Assembly: GCA_964636325.1 (NCBI GenBank)
Contig: CAZWRV010000114.1
Coordinates: 1 to 19,306, forward strand
Length of the DNA stretch: 19,306 nucleotides
Reading direction: 5' to 3'
Source of the DNA: CAZWRV01 sp964636325
GTDB taxonomy: Bacteria > Verrucomicrobiota > Lentisphaeria > Victivallales > GWF2-50-93
Part shown: positions 6,694 through 14,146 of the stretch, piece after piece
Layout: each line of letters begins with the position of its first letter
How positions within the stretch are numbered: the first letter of the stretch is position 1
Made by a program: the position numbers and the translations under genes
The notes under the pieces: generated by a model
Told to the model about the DNA's origin: nothing
The model's database searches: none
The model's input: only the letters and a program-made list of their open reading frames with translations

Positions 6694-7119
6694 ATGAAGA
6701 AGAACTCATTGCAGGGGAAAAAACGGATCAGGACCGGCATGATCCTGGATCCCAAGCGCATCATAAGGGTTAATCTGTTCGCCGGCGACGGGCTTTCCGA
6801 CGCATTCGGGAGGATGTCGAGGCTCAGGGGGAGGCCGTCGAAGAGGCAGGCAAGAAGGTTCGTAGGGCACGTCCTTAGGGAATACGGGGAGTTCCGGCTC
6901 CTCGCCTTCAAGAACTACGGGCGGACGCTCCCGAAGCTGACGCACGAGAACACCGAGTTCGGGGGCTTCAGCTTCTCGGACGGCCCGTGCAGGAGGAAAA
7001 TGCTCTCGGTCCATCTTGCGACAGAAGATGCCTTGTTCGAGCTAACCTTCACCGACGGAAGGCGGCTTGTAGGCAGGGACGACTTCGCATACGAGACGGA
7101 GGACTTAGAATGTGCATGA
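6694..7119 (+). CDS. Hypothetical protein of the element's replication operon
   Basis: A 141-residue protein that I do not recognise. It begins very basic (MKKNSLQGKKRIRTG) and has a second Arg/Lys-rich stretch at about 43-60 (RMSRLRGRPSKRQARRFV), which suggests nucleic-acid contact. The second half is rich in beta-type residues (FGGFSFSDGPCRRKMLSVHL, ALFELTFTDGRRLVG). No signal peptide or membrane helix. The ATG at 6694 has AGGAAGGG seven bases upstream; an in-frame reading from 6568 would overlap the Xis-like gene and look unlike protein. It overlaps the start of the TOPRIM gene by 10 bases, so it is probably made together with the replication proteins. Confidence 0.7.
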   Translation: MKKNSLQGKKRIRTGMILDPKRIIRVNLFAGDGLSDAFGRMSRLRGRPSKRQARRFVGHVLREYGEFRLLAFKNYGRTLPKLTHENTEFGGFSFSDGPCRRKMLSVHLATEDALFELTFTDGRRLVGRDDFAYETEDLECA

Positions 7120-7838
7120 GCACCAAGACCGATAATAACAGGGAGGGGGGCAACCCCCTCCTACATTTGGCAGATAACGAAGACTGCGCTGCCGCCTCCG
7201 TAATCTTTACCGTGGATGGAGCGGACTTCCGCAAAGAGGTGAAGCGCCCCGGCCTTCCTCCGGAGATTATGAATGCTGCGGAAATATCGTGGGTGTCCCA
7301 TGCAGAGGCCTATGTAAAGTGCGGACTGGAAGAGGCTGGAATCTGGATACCATACTTCGGCATCGACGGCGCACCTTTGGAGGTCGGCGGCAGGCGATAC
7401 GGAAGGCTGCGGCTTGATTCCCCCAGAGGCGACATGAAATACTTCCAGCCGCCAAATTCGGGCGTCCATGCCTACCTGCCTCCGTCGGACCTGCTGAAGG
7501 ACGACGGAGCGGCGAGTGATCTGTTCCTGACAGAAGGCGAGTTCAAGGCGCTGGCCCTGATCGACGCAGGTTATCTTGCGGTCGGGCTGCCCGGCTTCTT
7601 TGCCTACACGTCGGATGAAGGAAGGCATGTGCTCCTCCCCGAGCTTAAGTGCTTTCTGGACAGGATGCGCCCGCCCAGGATTTTCTTCGTGGGCGACAGC
7701 GACACGGCCCTGAACCATTATTTTTCGATTGCCGCAGTCACTCTTGCCGAGCTTGTCTCGCCGATTCCAGTCCTGCTGCCTAGGCTTCCCCTGGGCGGCC
7801 CGAAAGGCGTCGACGACCTAAAGGAGGCGCTGGCATGA
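7110..7838 (+). CDS. DUF3854-type TOPRIM protein (primase-associated)
   Basis: A 242-residue protein with the DUF3854/TOPRIM layout: a region before the domain ending in YFQPPNSGVHAYLPP (111-125), the TOPRIM glutamate E142 in LFLTEGEFKALAL, then GLPGFFAY (159-166), the metal-binding DxD in FVGDSDTALN (D196, D198), and the closing PKGVDDLKEAL. Such proteins accompany replicative helicases in phages, plasmids and satellites and are thought to act in priming or as nuclease/ligand-binding modules. There is no zinc finger and no separate primase catalytic core. ATG 7110 has GACGGAGGA about seven bases upstream; ATG 7116 is a possible alternative. Its TGA overlaps the ATG of the helicase gene, so the two are translationally coupled and probably work as a pair. 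Confidence 0.82.
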   Translation: MCMSTKTDNNREGGNPLLHLADNEDCAAASVIFTVDGADFRKEVKRPGLPPEIMNAAEISWVSHAEAYVKCGLEEAGIWIPYFGIDGAPLEVGGRRYGRLRLDSPRGDMKYFQPPNSGVHAYLPPSDLLKDDGAASDLFLTEGEFKALALIDAGYLAVGLPGFFAYTSDEGRHVLLPELKCFLDRMRPPRIFFVGDSDTALNHYFSIAAVTLAELVSPIPVLLPRLPLGGPKGVDDLKEALA

Positions 7839-9736
7839 ATGGGCAATTCATAGAGCATTTCAACGGCCTTGTAGAAAATGCGATCCTTGTAGAAGGTCAG
7901 ACGTCAAAGACATTGTGCCTTAAGCTGTTCTCCGACCAGATTATCAACTTTCCTAAACTTTCGCCGGAGGCCCAAGAAAGATCCATGAAGCGTATCGGCG
8001 AGATAGGATTGTTCTTGTCCGACACGCCTAACCTTTACAACGAGCTGAAGGAGAAGCTCAACGATGCGATCAAGATCAAGCCCGGCCAGCTGAAGGACCT
8101 TGTCAAACGGGCCAGAGCAGCCAGGAATAAGACCGCCTTTAGAACGTCTGCGGCAAAGGAAGCCCCCGCCACCGAAAAGAACGAGGGTCGGACGCTTGGG
8201 ACAAGGCTCAAGGCGGAGCTTTTCCATATTTCACAGCTCAGGGATGAGGTTCAGGAAAAGAACAGGAAGATTGCGGAAAAAGTGATCGAATATCTGATGA
8301 GGGCCGGCCGGCTCTACCGTCACAGGGAACTGAGGAACTTCGACAGCTGCCTTTATTTCGACAACGTCCAGAAGCGGCTCCTGCCTTTGACTGGGGACGA
8401 GTTTCAGAGCTGGCTGGCAGACTTCACGGGCATCAATATGAGCACGTCGATCTACAGCTTCGTTTTCGACGCAGTTAAGGTCGTGGCGCTGTCCGGGCTC
8501 AGCACGCCGGAGATCGTACCGGAGAAGTTCTGGTGCTCCAGGGGTGACACGATATACATGTCCTGCGGGGACGGGCGGATAGTGAAGATAGGGCCGGGGA
8601 AGGTGACGGTAGAGGACAACGGCGTGGACGACGTGCTCTTCGCATCGGGATACACGCTCGCCCCATGGACCCCGACAAGCCCGGAGGATCCGTTCTCCAG
8701 CTGCAGCCTGTTCAAGGACATGAAGCTCGTAAACGGCCACAGCCTCGACCTGCTGCGTGTATGGTGCGTGTCGCTCCCGGCGAACCAGCCCAGCAAGCCG
8801 CCCATCGTCCTTACGGGGCCGGTCGGAGGTGGTAAGACGAAGACCGCAGGGGGGATTTTCGAGCTGTTCGGCATCTACCCCCGCATAACCAAGCCGGAGG
8901 AAAACGGCGAAATCGACTTCTGGACATCGATGGACGCAGGAGGGCTGCTCTGTCTCGACAATGCGGACAGCAAGTTCAAGTGGCTGCCCGACGCACTTGC
9001 GGCCGCAGCCACGAGCGGAAAGCACGAGAAGCGCCAACTGTATACCGACTCCGCACTTGTCAGGCATAGCGCAAATTCGGCGCTGGTCATAACAAGCGCA
9101 AACCCGTCGTTCGCAAGCGACTCCGGACTGGCCGACCGCCTGCTGGTGGTGAGAATGGAAAGGCGGAATGAAACCGAAGACACCGGACTATCCAAGGAGG
9201 TACTGGAGAAAAGGAACGCCGGGCTCACCTGGATCGCCGACACGCTCTCGAAGGCGCTTGCCGACACAGCCCCTGTACCGAAAGGGATCAACAAGAGGCA
9301 TCCCGACTTCGCCGAGCTTGCCGTGAGGATAGGCAGGGCGATAGGCCGTGAAGCCGAGGTCGTCGAGGCACTGAAGAACGCCGAGGCGGACAAGTCGCTG
9401 TTCAACCTGGAGAATGACGAGATCGGATCTGCCGTATCTAATCTAGTCAATGACAAGGGCGTGTTCAGCGGAACCGCAAACGAACTTCTCAATGCGCTTC
9501 AGCTTGCAGACAGCGGCACGCTGAAGTTCTATACGGCCAAGAGGCTGGGCAGGCATATGGAGGCCATCTGGCCTCATCTGGCAGAGGTTTTTGACGCTGA
9601 ATGCAGGCTTGGCCATGGTGGCGTGAACCACTTCACGATTGGGAAGCGTGGTGGGTTTGGTGGGTTTGAAGAGGGTATTTCAGCAAAAGTCTACATAGAA
9701 CCCTCGCATGGGACTTTTATGGAAAATGGCCTTTGA
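7835..9736 (+). CDS. SF3-like replicative helicase/ATPase
   Basis: A 633-residue ATPase of the type found at the replication locus of phage satellites and integrated plasmids. Residues 1-300 are a helical N-terminal region with a K/R/E-rich linker (about 85-160). The ATPase core carries Walker A GPVGGGKTKT (328-337), Walker B LLCLDNAD (371-378), a motif-C-like ALVITSAN (416-423) and an arginine-finger candidate R435 in LADRLLVVR. The C-terminal part (about 540-600; GTANELLNAL... FYTAKRLGRHMEAIWPHL) looks like the winged-helix tail common in VapE-type and primase-helicase proteins. It most likely unwinds the element's origin together with the TOPRIM protein. The last codons (RGGFGGF) are part of a 19-bp DNA inverted repeat that extends past the stop. 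Confidence 0.85.
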   Translation: MNGQFIEHFNGLVENAILVEGQTSKTLCLKLFSDQIINFPKLSPEAQERSMKRIGEIGLFLSDTPNLYNELKEKLNDAIKIKPGQLKDLVKRARAARNKTAFRTSAAKEAPATEKNEGRTLGTRLKAELFHISQLRDEVQEKNRKIAEKVIEYLMRAGRLYRHRELRNFDSCLYFDNVQKRLLPLTGDEFQSWLADFTGINMSTSIYSFVFDAVKVVALSGLSTPEIVPEKFWCSRGDTIYMSCGDGRIVKIGPGKVTVEDNGVDDVLFASGYTLAPWTPTSPEDPFSSCSLFKDMKLVNGHSLDLLRVWCVSLPANQPSKPPIVLTGPVGGGKTKTAGGIFELFGIYPRITKPEENGEIDFWTSMDAGGLLCLDNADSKFKWLPDALAAAATSGKHEKRQLYTDSALVRHSANSALVITSANPSFASDSGLADRLLVVRMERRNETEDTGLSKEVLEKRNAGLTWIADTLSKALADTAPVPKGINKRHPDFAELAVRIGRAIGREAEVVEALKNAEADKSLFNLENDEIGSAVSNLVNDKGVFSGTANELLNALQLADSGTLKFYTAKRLGRHMEAIWPHLAEVFDAECRLGHGGVNHFTIGKRGGFGGFEEGISAKVYIEPSHGTFMENGL

Positions 9737-9754
9737 AACCCACCAAACCCACCA
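9649..9754. repeat. 19-bp perfect inverted repeat around the helicase stop codon; candidate origin
   Basis: TGGTGGGTTTGGTGGGTTT (9649-9667) is repeated as its exact reverse complement at 9736-9754, 68 bases apart. Each arm is itself a tandem of GGTGGGTTT. Further short complementary pairs lie in the loop (GAGGGT 9671-9676 with ACCCTC 9700-9705; AAAAGT 9685-9690 with ACTTTT 9713-9718), so the whole can fold into one long hairpin. There is no U-tract. Iteron-like arms next to helicase and parB genes suggest a replication origin or a regulatory structure; that is inference. Confidence 0.7.
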
Positions 9755-9804
9755 ATGAAAATGCATTTTTGGCTGAAATTTAACATGAAGCAACCATGGT
9801 TAAT

Positions 9805-9871
9805 ACATGCATGTGTCCGGAGGGGGGGCAAAAACTGAGGTGACAAATTCAGACATGCAGGCTGTGTCCGG
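9805..9871 (+). repeat. Imperfect direct repeat between helicase and parB genes
   Basis: ACATGCATGTGTCCGG (9805-9820) recurs at 9853-9871 with three extra bases (ACATGCAGGCTGTGTCCGG). A 12-base palindrome AAAATGCATTTT (9758-9769) lies just before. Together with the inverted repeat these make 9649-9871 the most repeat-dense gap of the element. Confidence 0.5.
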
Positions 9872-10000
9872 GGAATCGCATGGATTTCCCAGCACCAGGA
9901 GATGCCTTGCTGCGATGGACGGTGAAGGAAGATGAAGAATGAATATGGATGCGGATTATGGATGGCTGGGTCTTTGGGCAACATAACAAAGGAGATCGAA

Positions 10001-11077
10001 ATGCCGAAGAAAATCGAGAAGAGCGGCGCAGCCATGCCGGACTGCGGGAATGCAAACGGATCGGAAACCGCAGTGGAACAAAGCGGCACGGACGGGAAGG
10101 ACAAATCATCGTCCTCCGCAATCCAGGAAATCCCAATAGAAAGGATATCCCCGCATCCTGCTGTTGAAAATCTTTATCCTATCAACAGGGACGGAGAGGT
10201 CTACAACGGGATTCTTAACGGGATCAAGGAAAAGGGGTACGACGCACGGTTCCCGGTCCTTGTGCTGCCTCCCGACGAGAGGGGGATCTTCAGATGCTAC
10301 GACGGGATGACGAGAATAATGGCCGCAACGGAGGCGGGCTTGCTCGTCATCCCCTGCTGCATAACGCCGCTCGGGTCGGACAGGGAGGTCGTCGAAAACG
10401 CCGTCAGGATCCAGCATTTCAGGCGGCACAACAGCCCGGTCGTCCTTATCAGGTCGGTCGAGGCGCTGCATAAGATTGCTTCGGAGCAGGCGAAGTCCCA
10501 CCAGGGCAGGCGCAGCGACCTGGATGCGACTTCGGGACAGGACTGCCCAGAAGTCCTTAATGCCAGGGAATACATCGCAAAGCTCACCGGGATGTCCGCA
10601 AGCACGATGAGGGATGCCCTAAGGGTCATGGCAGATGCGCAGTTGAATGCAGAAGTTCTTGCCGGGGAAATAACGTTTTGGGAGGCGGTTTCCTTCCTTA
10701 AGCCCGAGAAGAAACCGAAAGCGGTGGAAAAGCAGGACGCACAGGAAGAAGCTCCGGAGGAAAAGGACGGGCAGGCCGATTCCGAGGAAGCCGGGGCGGG
10801 CATTCCGGAAGAGAAGCCAGCGCCTGACGTCCCCTCCAGCGTGCAAACCGAAAGTGATGCCGACGAGGAAGCCGAGGTGCCGGTTCCCCGAGGACTGCTT
10901 AAGCTTCTGCTGTCCCGCTTTCCCAGGAAGCATCTGTGCGAGCTCGATCCGTATCTGCTCAAGTGCCGGGTGGAGACTGCAAAAATCATAAGGGATGCCG
11001 TCGTCCGAGAATCCCGAAGGAGTCCGGCTGGCAATCCCGCAGCAACGATCCCTGTCCGGCGCTGTTCCGCTGCGTAG
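10001..11077 (+). CDS. ParB-like protein (ParB/Srx domain plus HTH)
   Basis: A 358-residue protein. Residues 42-125 form a ParB/sulfiredoxin-fold N-terminal domain: IQEIPIERISPHP at the start, then FPVLVL and the box CYDGMTRIMAATEAG (99-113). Residues 126-160 (VVENAVRIQHFRRHN...) correspond to the following helices, and 188-215 contain an HTH (AKLTGMSASTMRDALRV). Residues 236-295 are a long acidic, low-complexity linker, followed by a basic C-terminal region. ParB proteins bind centromere-like sites; phage and plasmid relatives can also be regulators or nucleases. No parA is present nearby. ATG 10001 has AAAGGAGAT eight bases upstream, better than an in-frame ATG at 9932. It ends 69 bases before the convergent zinc-ribbon gene. 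Confidence 0.82.
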   Translation: MPKKIEKSGAAMPDCGNANGSETAVEQSGTDGKDKSSSSAIQEIPIERISPHPAVENLYPINRDGEVYNGILNGIKEKGYDARFPVLVLPPDERGIFRCYDGMTRIMAATEAGLLVIPCCITPLGSDREVVENAVRIQHFRRHNSPVVLIRSVEALHKIASEQAKSHQGRRSDLDATSGQDCPEVLNAREYIAKLTGMSASTMRDALRVMADAQLNAEVLAGEITFWEAVSFLKPEKKPKAVEKQDAQEEAPEEKDGQADSEEAGAGIPEEKPAPDVPSSVQTESDADEEAEVPVPRGLLKLLLSRFPRKHLCELDPYLLKCRVETAKIIRDAVVRESRRSPAGNPAATIPVRRCSAA

Positions 11078-11146
11078 CTATGCCGCAATACTGGTGATAA
11101 AAGACAATCACGACCAAGGACGCAAGAAAGCGTATTTACAAGAAGA

Positions 11147-11581
11147 TTATCGTCGGGCTGAGACCTTTCTTGCTTTCAGCCTCTTCCTCAGCCTCCCCAG
11201 GAAATACTCCAGCGCCTCCTCCATCATGTCCCCGGGGCAGCATATCTCCTCCAGCATCCGGCCGATCTGCTCCTCCATGACGGCGTCCAGCCTGTGCCCG
11301 AGCCTCCTCATGCAGTCGGAACTTACTCCGGCCCTTCGTGCGACCTTTCCCTTCCTCTCCCCGGATATGAGGGACGGGATGGACTTCCTAAGCTTCTCCT
11401 CGTCCATCCAGAGCCCACGGGACAGTGCGGGCCTGCCGGAGAACGTCCTCCCGCATTCCCGGCAGTAGTAGAGCGTCCTGCCCCTGCCGTATATGGCCCT
11501 GGGCGAGACCCTGGAGCTGCTCCCGTAGCTTTTGCATTCGCTATTAGGGCACGGAGGCATCGGCTTCTTCGGTTCTTCCAT
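11147..11581 (-). CDS. Zinc-ribbon / HTH protein (transposase-N-terminus- or Ogr-like)
   Basis: A 144-residue protein with a four-cysteine zinc ribbon: CPNSEC (C11, C16) and YYCRECGRTFSGR (C40, C43). The CxxCGRTFS half is characteristic of the N-terminal ribbon of IS1/InsA-type transposases and of Ogr/Delta-like activators. Residues 76-95 (ERKGKVARRAGVSSDCMRRL) look like an HTH. The C-terminal third is a charged helix rich in Glu and then Arg/Lys. There is no DDE domain, so it is not a complete transposase; a DNA-binding regulator of the element is more likely. GGGAGGAA lies about six bases before the ATG. It runs against parB. A palindrome resembling the repressor operators lies about 80 bases upstream of its start. 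Confidence 0.7.
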   Translation of the reverse strand: MEEPKKPMPPCPNSECKSYGSSSRVSPRAIYGRGRTLYYCRECGRTFSGRPALSRGLWMDEEKLRKSIPSLISGERKGKVARRAGVSSDCMRRLGHRLDAVMEEQIGRMLEEICCPGDMMEEALEYFLGRLRKRLKARKVSARR

Positions 11582-11656
11582 GGCAGTTCCTCCCAGGTTG
11601 ATTCAGGAAGATAATCAGTAGTTCATTAATGTAAATGAAACAAGCGTTTTAAAAAG

Positions 11657-11670
11657 TCTAATATGTTAGA
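11657..11670. promoter_or_regulatory. Palindrome resembling the element's repressor operators
   Basis: TCTAATATGTTAGA: two TCTAA/TTAGA arms with four bases between, about 80 bases upstream of the zinc-ribbon gene. Slightly farther upstream (about 11683-11692) the string GTTGGAATCA recalls ATTGGAATCT at about 6220-6229 in the main control region. Confidence 0.35.
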
Positions 11671-12056
11671 AAATCTTTCATTTCGTTGGAATCATTGACA
11701 AAATTGGAGAATCGCTAGCATGATCTCGGAAAATGGGAAATCCAGAATGATAACCTCGGATGTGTTCTTATGCTTCCAAAATGAGGCCGCCCCTTGCTCA
11801 AGGCTCAGTCTTCTCCGGTGGGAAGTGCTATTTATCGGATGTGAACGGATTTGAACGGCAGAGGGGTAGAGAAGCGCTAATATGCCGCCTGGAAACGATA
11901 TTTCCAAAGGTTTACCTGGAGGGGTTATTATTTCAACACACAACCTGTGACTTGATTAGCGGGGTCAAGTTCAGGGTGTTTTCTTTTTCCTGTAGTCGTT
12001 GGGATCTATGCACTTGTCATAGACTGCTCTTTAAATCCTTATCCAGTCGTTTCAAA

Positions 12057-12110
12057 GATAAAAAAAATAACCCCACCGGAGGTCTTACGAGGAAGACTGG
12101 TCCAATGGGG
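12057..12110 (-). terminator. Rho-independent terminator for leftward transcription
   Basis: Read on the minus strand, CCCCATTGGACCAGTCTT pairs with AAGACCTCCGGTGGGG (plus 12071-12110; the CCCCA, GGA and GTCTT blocks pair, with bulges between), followed at once by TTATTTTTTTTATC. It would end transcripts of the Pif1-like gene after a 3' untranslated region of about 310 bases, or those of a small leftward RNA. Confidence 0.65.
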
Positions 12111-12330
12111 GGCAATTGCCTATCTATGAAAATACAGGTATTGAAAAAAAATACAAGCGATAAAAAGACTTTTCCACTCGCATTGCCAGCCATGGAATCT
12201 TGCATCCTCGAAGTTGCGGAAGAGAAGATATGCCTGATTTGGACGGATGGACGGCAAACACGGTAAAAAAAGTTTTCCCAGGATATTTTTAAGGCCTGAT
12301 TTCTCCCCTTAAGAAATAACGCTCGGTGGA

Positions 12331-12381
12331 ATCTTTTTAGGAGAAGATCCGTCCAAGCGTCCAGAGTCCACCTAAAAAGAT
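12331..12381. repeat. 11-bp perfect inverted repeat in the 3' region of the Pif1-like gene
   Basis: ATCTTTTTAGG (12331-12341) and CCTAAAAAGAT (12371-12381) with a 29-base loop. The loop contains ATCCGTCCAA (12347-12356), whose exact reverse complement TTGGACGGAT occurs at 12239-12248, so a second long-range pairing is possible. Confidence 0.6.
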
Positions 12382-12423
12382 GAAAGCTGAGGCTGGAGAC
12401 AACCTTCATCTATCCGACCAAGA

Positions 12424-14031
12424 CTACCCCTTGTCGAACTCCATGGCGTCGTAGAACCTCTTAATCGTGGGGTCGCACTTGACGTCGGTGATCCCGATGG
12501 GGCGGCTCAGCCTTATGTCGTCCATCGAGCGGCACCTGCTCAGCGCCACATATACCTGCCCCGGAGCGAATGCGCCGTGCCCCAGGTCGATCTCCACCTT
12601 CTCCAGCGTCTTGCCCTGGCCCTTGTGGATAGTGACCGCCCATGCCAGCATCAGAGGGAACTGGGAGTATTCTCCTATGACCTTGGTGACGATCTTGTCC
12701 TGCTCCTCGTCGTATTTGTACTCGTAGTTCTCCCACGTCACCCTGCCGACCTCGACCGACAGCCCGGGAGTATCCGTAAGCAGCCTCACCCCGACCGTGT
12801 GCGCCTCAAGCCTCTCGACGATCCCGAGCGTCCCGTTCACCCACTTCTTCAGCTCGTCGTTCTTGGTGAACATGACCTGCGCCCCGACCTTCAGGACCAG
12901 TTCGCTGGGGGACGGCAGCTTGTCCTCGTCCATCTTGAACCTCCCCTTGTGGATTCCCTTGTACGGGACCTCCACGCCGGGAAGATGCTTCAGCTTCCAA
13001 AGGTTTTCTGCGTCCGCTGCGGCGTTCGTGCATGTGAGCTTGAGCATGGGCGAATGCACCGGCGAAGCCCCGGCATGGCACCTGGCGTTGATCTCCGGCA
13101 CGACGGTCCTGAGATCCTCGGCGAGCCTGACCTTGTTGAGTATCTCGGTAAAATGGGTGTCCTTCTGCCGGAATATCTTTTTAAGCTCTACCGGGACCAT
13201 CTCATGCTCCTTCAGGAATAGGGAGCTGAAGAAGTGCGGGCTTTCGTATTTTGCGCCGTTGAAGTAGGCGAGCTCCTCCTTCCTTGTGACGGGGGAGAGC
13301 TGGAAGAGGTCGCCGACGAACATCACCTGCACCCCGCCGAACAGCGCCCCCTGGTCCGGCCCGTTCAGCCGGAGGAACTTCTCCATGGCATCCACGAGGT
13401 CCGCCCTCACCATCGAGACCTCGTCCACTATCAGCAGGTCCAAATTCCTGTAGAGCCTCCTGTCCACGACCTCCTCTATGGTGTCCAGGTCGACGGGGCG
13501 TGGTGGCAGCCGGAAGAACGAGTGTATTGTGACGCCCTTCACGTTCAGCGCAGCAACTCCCGTAGGTGCGACGACGGCGATCCTCTTCTTGCTCAGGTAT
13601 CTGCGGACGTAGGAGATCAACGTCGTCTTTCCGGTCCCGGCCTTGCCCGACACGAAGAGGATCTGCGGATGTCCTGCCTGCAGATAGGAGATTATCTGCT
13701 CGTATTCGGGGATTATCTCGATGTCGTCGAAGGACTCCTCGGTCTCGGGTCGGGCGGTGCCGGTTTTCGTCGCCTTTTTGCTGAGATCCCCGAACCGGAA
13801 GCTCTTAAGCTGAGGCTTCCTGGGAACCTTAGAACTCGCCTCCTCGATAATCTCCTCCACGTCCTCGACTACAATCCGGGGAGGCCACTCGTCGGACGGG
13901 AAGGCTCCGGAAGCTTCAGCGGCGTCATCCTCGTCCCTGTATTTTTCCTCCGGCCCCTTAACTACGGCGGGGAGCATCTTGGAGCGGATCCTTGCCGGCA
14001 AACCTTTCCCCTTAACCTTCTTTTCCGACAT
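12424..14031 (-). CDS. Pif1/RecD2-like superfamily 1B DNA helicase
   Basis: A 535-residue 5'-3' DNA helicase of the Pif1 type. Motifs in order: Walker A SGKAGTGKTTL (128-138), motif Ia APTGVAALNVKGVTIHSFF (155-173), Walker B LLIVDEVSMV (199-208), motif III VGDLFQLSPV (239-248), a motif-IV-like TCTNAAAD (333-340), then the 2B/SH3-type insertion, TIHKGQGKTL (467-476) and the closing VYVALSRC (493-500). The first 105 residues are a charged, probably disordered extension. These enzymes unwind forks, R-loops and G-quadruplexes. GGAGGG stands five bases before the ATG. The gene may belong to the host or to a neighbouring mobile region: it lies between the element and an exported-protein gene on the same strand, 115 bases after the latter. 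Confidence 0.92.
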   Translation of the reverse strand: MSEKKVKGKGLPARIRSKMLPAVVKGPEEKYRDEDDAAEASGAFPSDEWPPRIVVEDVEEIIEEASSKVPRKPQLKSFRFGDLSKKATKTGTARPETEESFDDIEIIPEYEQIISYLQAGHPQILFVSGKAGTGKTTLISYVRRYLSKKRIAVVAPTGVAALNVKGVTIHSFFRLPPRPVDLDTIEEVVDRRLYRNLDLLIVDEVSMVRADLVDAMEKFLRLNGPDQGALFGGVQVMFVGDLFQLSPVTRKEELAYFNGAKYESPHFFSSLFLKEHEMVPVELKKIFRQKDTHFTEILNKVRLAEDLRTVVPEINARCHAGASPVHSPMLKLTCTNAAADAENLWKLKHLPGVEVPYKGIHKGRFKMDEDKLPSPSELVLKVGAQVMFTKNDELKKWVNGTLGIVERLEAHTVGVRLLTDTPGLSVEVGRVTWENYEYKYDEEQDKIVTKVIGEYSQFPLMLAWAVTIHKGQGKTLEKVEIDLGHGAFAPGQVYVALSRCRSMDDIRLSRPIGITDVKCDPTIKRFYDAMEFDKG

Positions 14032-14146
14032 ATTTTCCCTCCGCTAAAATCGTAAAGCCAACACGCCTAAGATACCTTTCAATTTAGCAAAGATATAACA
14101 TCTTTTCGGGATGTCCAGCCTCATCCGGCACTGCAGGCCGTGCGAT

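Larger units (their letters stand above)
4046..11700 (+). mobile_element. Integrative element (satellite- or plasmid-like) inserted at tRNA-Met; right end not located
   Basis: The left boundary is the break in the tRNA T-arm (about 4046-4053). Inside are, in order, integrase, Xre repressor (convergent), AlpA/Xis-like gene, an unknown gene, TOPRIM protein, helicase, ParB-like gene and a zinc-ribbon gene. There are no capsid, tail, terminase, relaxase or conjugation genes, so it is not a complete phage or conjugative element. This is the composition of a phage satellite or an integrated plasmid with its own replication module. I could not find the missing tRNA 3' end or a repeat of the T-arm core in the window; a CCAAAGGTTT at about 11904 is only a weak match. 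The right coordinate is a nominal value within the gene-free stretch after the zinc-ribbon gene. Confidence 0.65.
11582..12423. other. 842-base stretch without a convincing gene; likely right end of the element
   Basis: Reading frames here (for example 11760-12266 plus, 12017-12409 minus) have no ribosome-binding site and no recognisable protein character. The stretch holds an operator-like palindrome (11657-11670), TTCATT/AATGAA around CATTAATG (11622-11639), a CGGCA/TGCCG pair (11856-11860 and 11883-11887), a GGAAA/TTTCC hairpin just after it, a leftward terminator (12061-12110), the palindrome GGCAATTGCC (12111-12120) and an 11-bp inverted repeat (12331-12381). The segment is richer in A and T than its neighbours. 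I see no tRNA remnant. Confidence 0.6.

Noticed and set aside
9855..9935. 26-codon small ORF starting at ATG 9855
   Set aside because: Its GAGGTGA is 12 bases away, and the frame overlaps the repeat-rich candidate origin; no support from composition.
11838..11862. Possible minus-strand tRNA T-arm (GGATTTGAAC)
   Set aside because: The flanking bases do not form a T-stem, and no anticodon arm or acceptor stem follows.
11904..11913. CCAAAGGTTT as attR core matching CCAAGGTTT of the tRNA fragment
   Set aside because: One extra base and no tRNA 3' sequence after it; too weak to place the right boundary.
11950..11985. GGGGTCAAGTTCAGGG as remnant of a REP-associated transposase unit
   Set aside because: Only a short resemblance; no hairpin partner and no transposase gene.
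11760..12266. 168-codon plus-strand reading frame in the gene-free stretch
   Set aside because: No ribosome-binding site, no recognisable protein pattern, and it runs through a terminator hairpin and other inverted repeats.
12017..12409. 130-codon minus-strand reading frame after the Pif1-like gene
   Set aside because: It spans the terminator and its poly-T tract, has no Shine-Dalgarno, and its composition is not protein-like.
14098..14114. ACATC/GATGT hairpin after the exported-protein gene as terminator
   Set aside because: Only five base pairs, AT-rich, without a clean U-tract.
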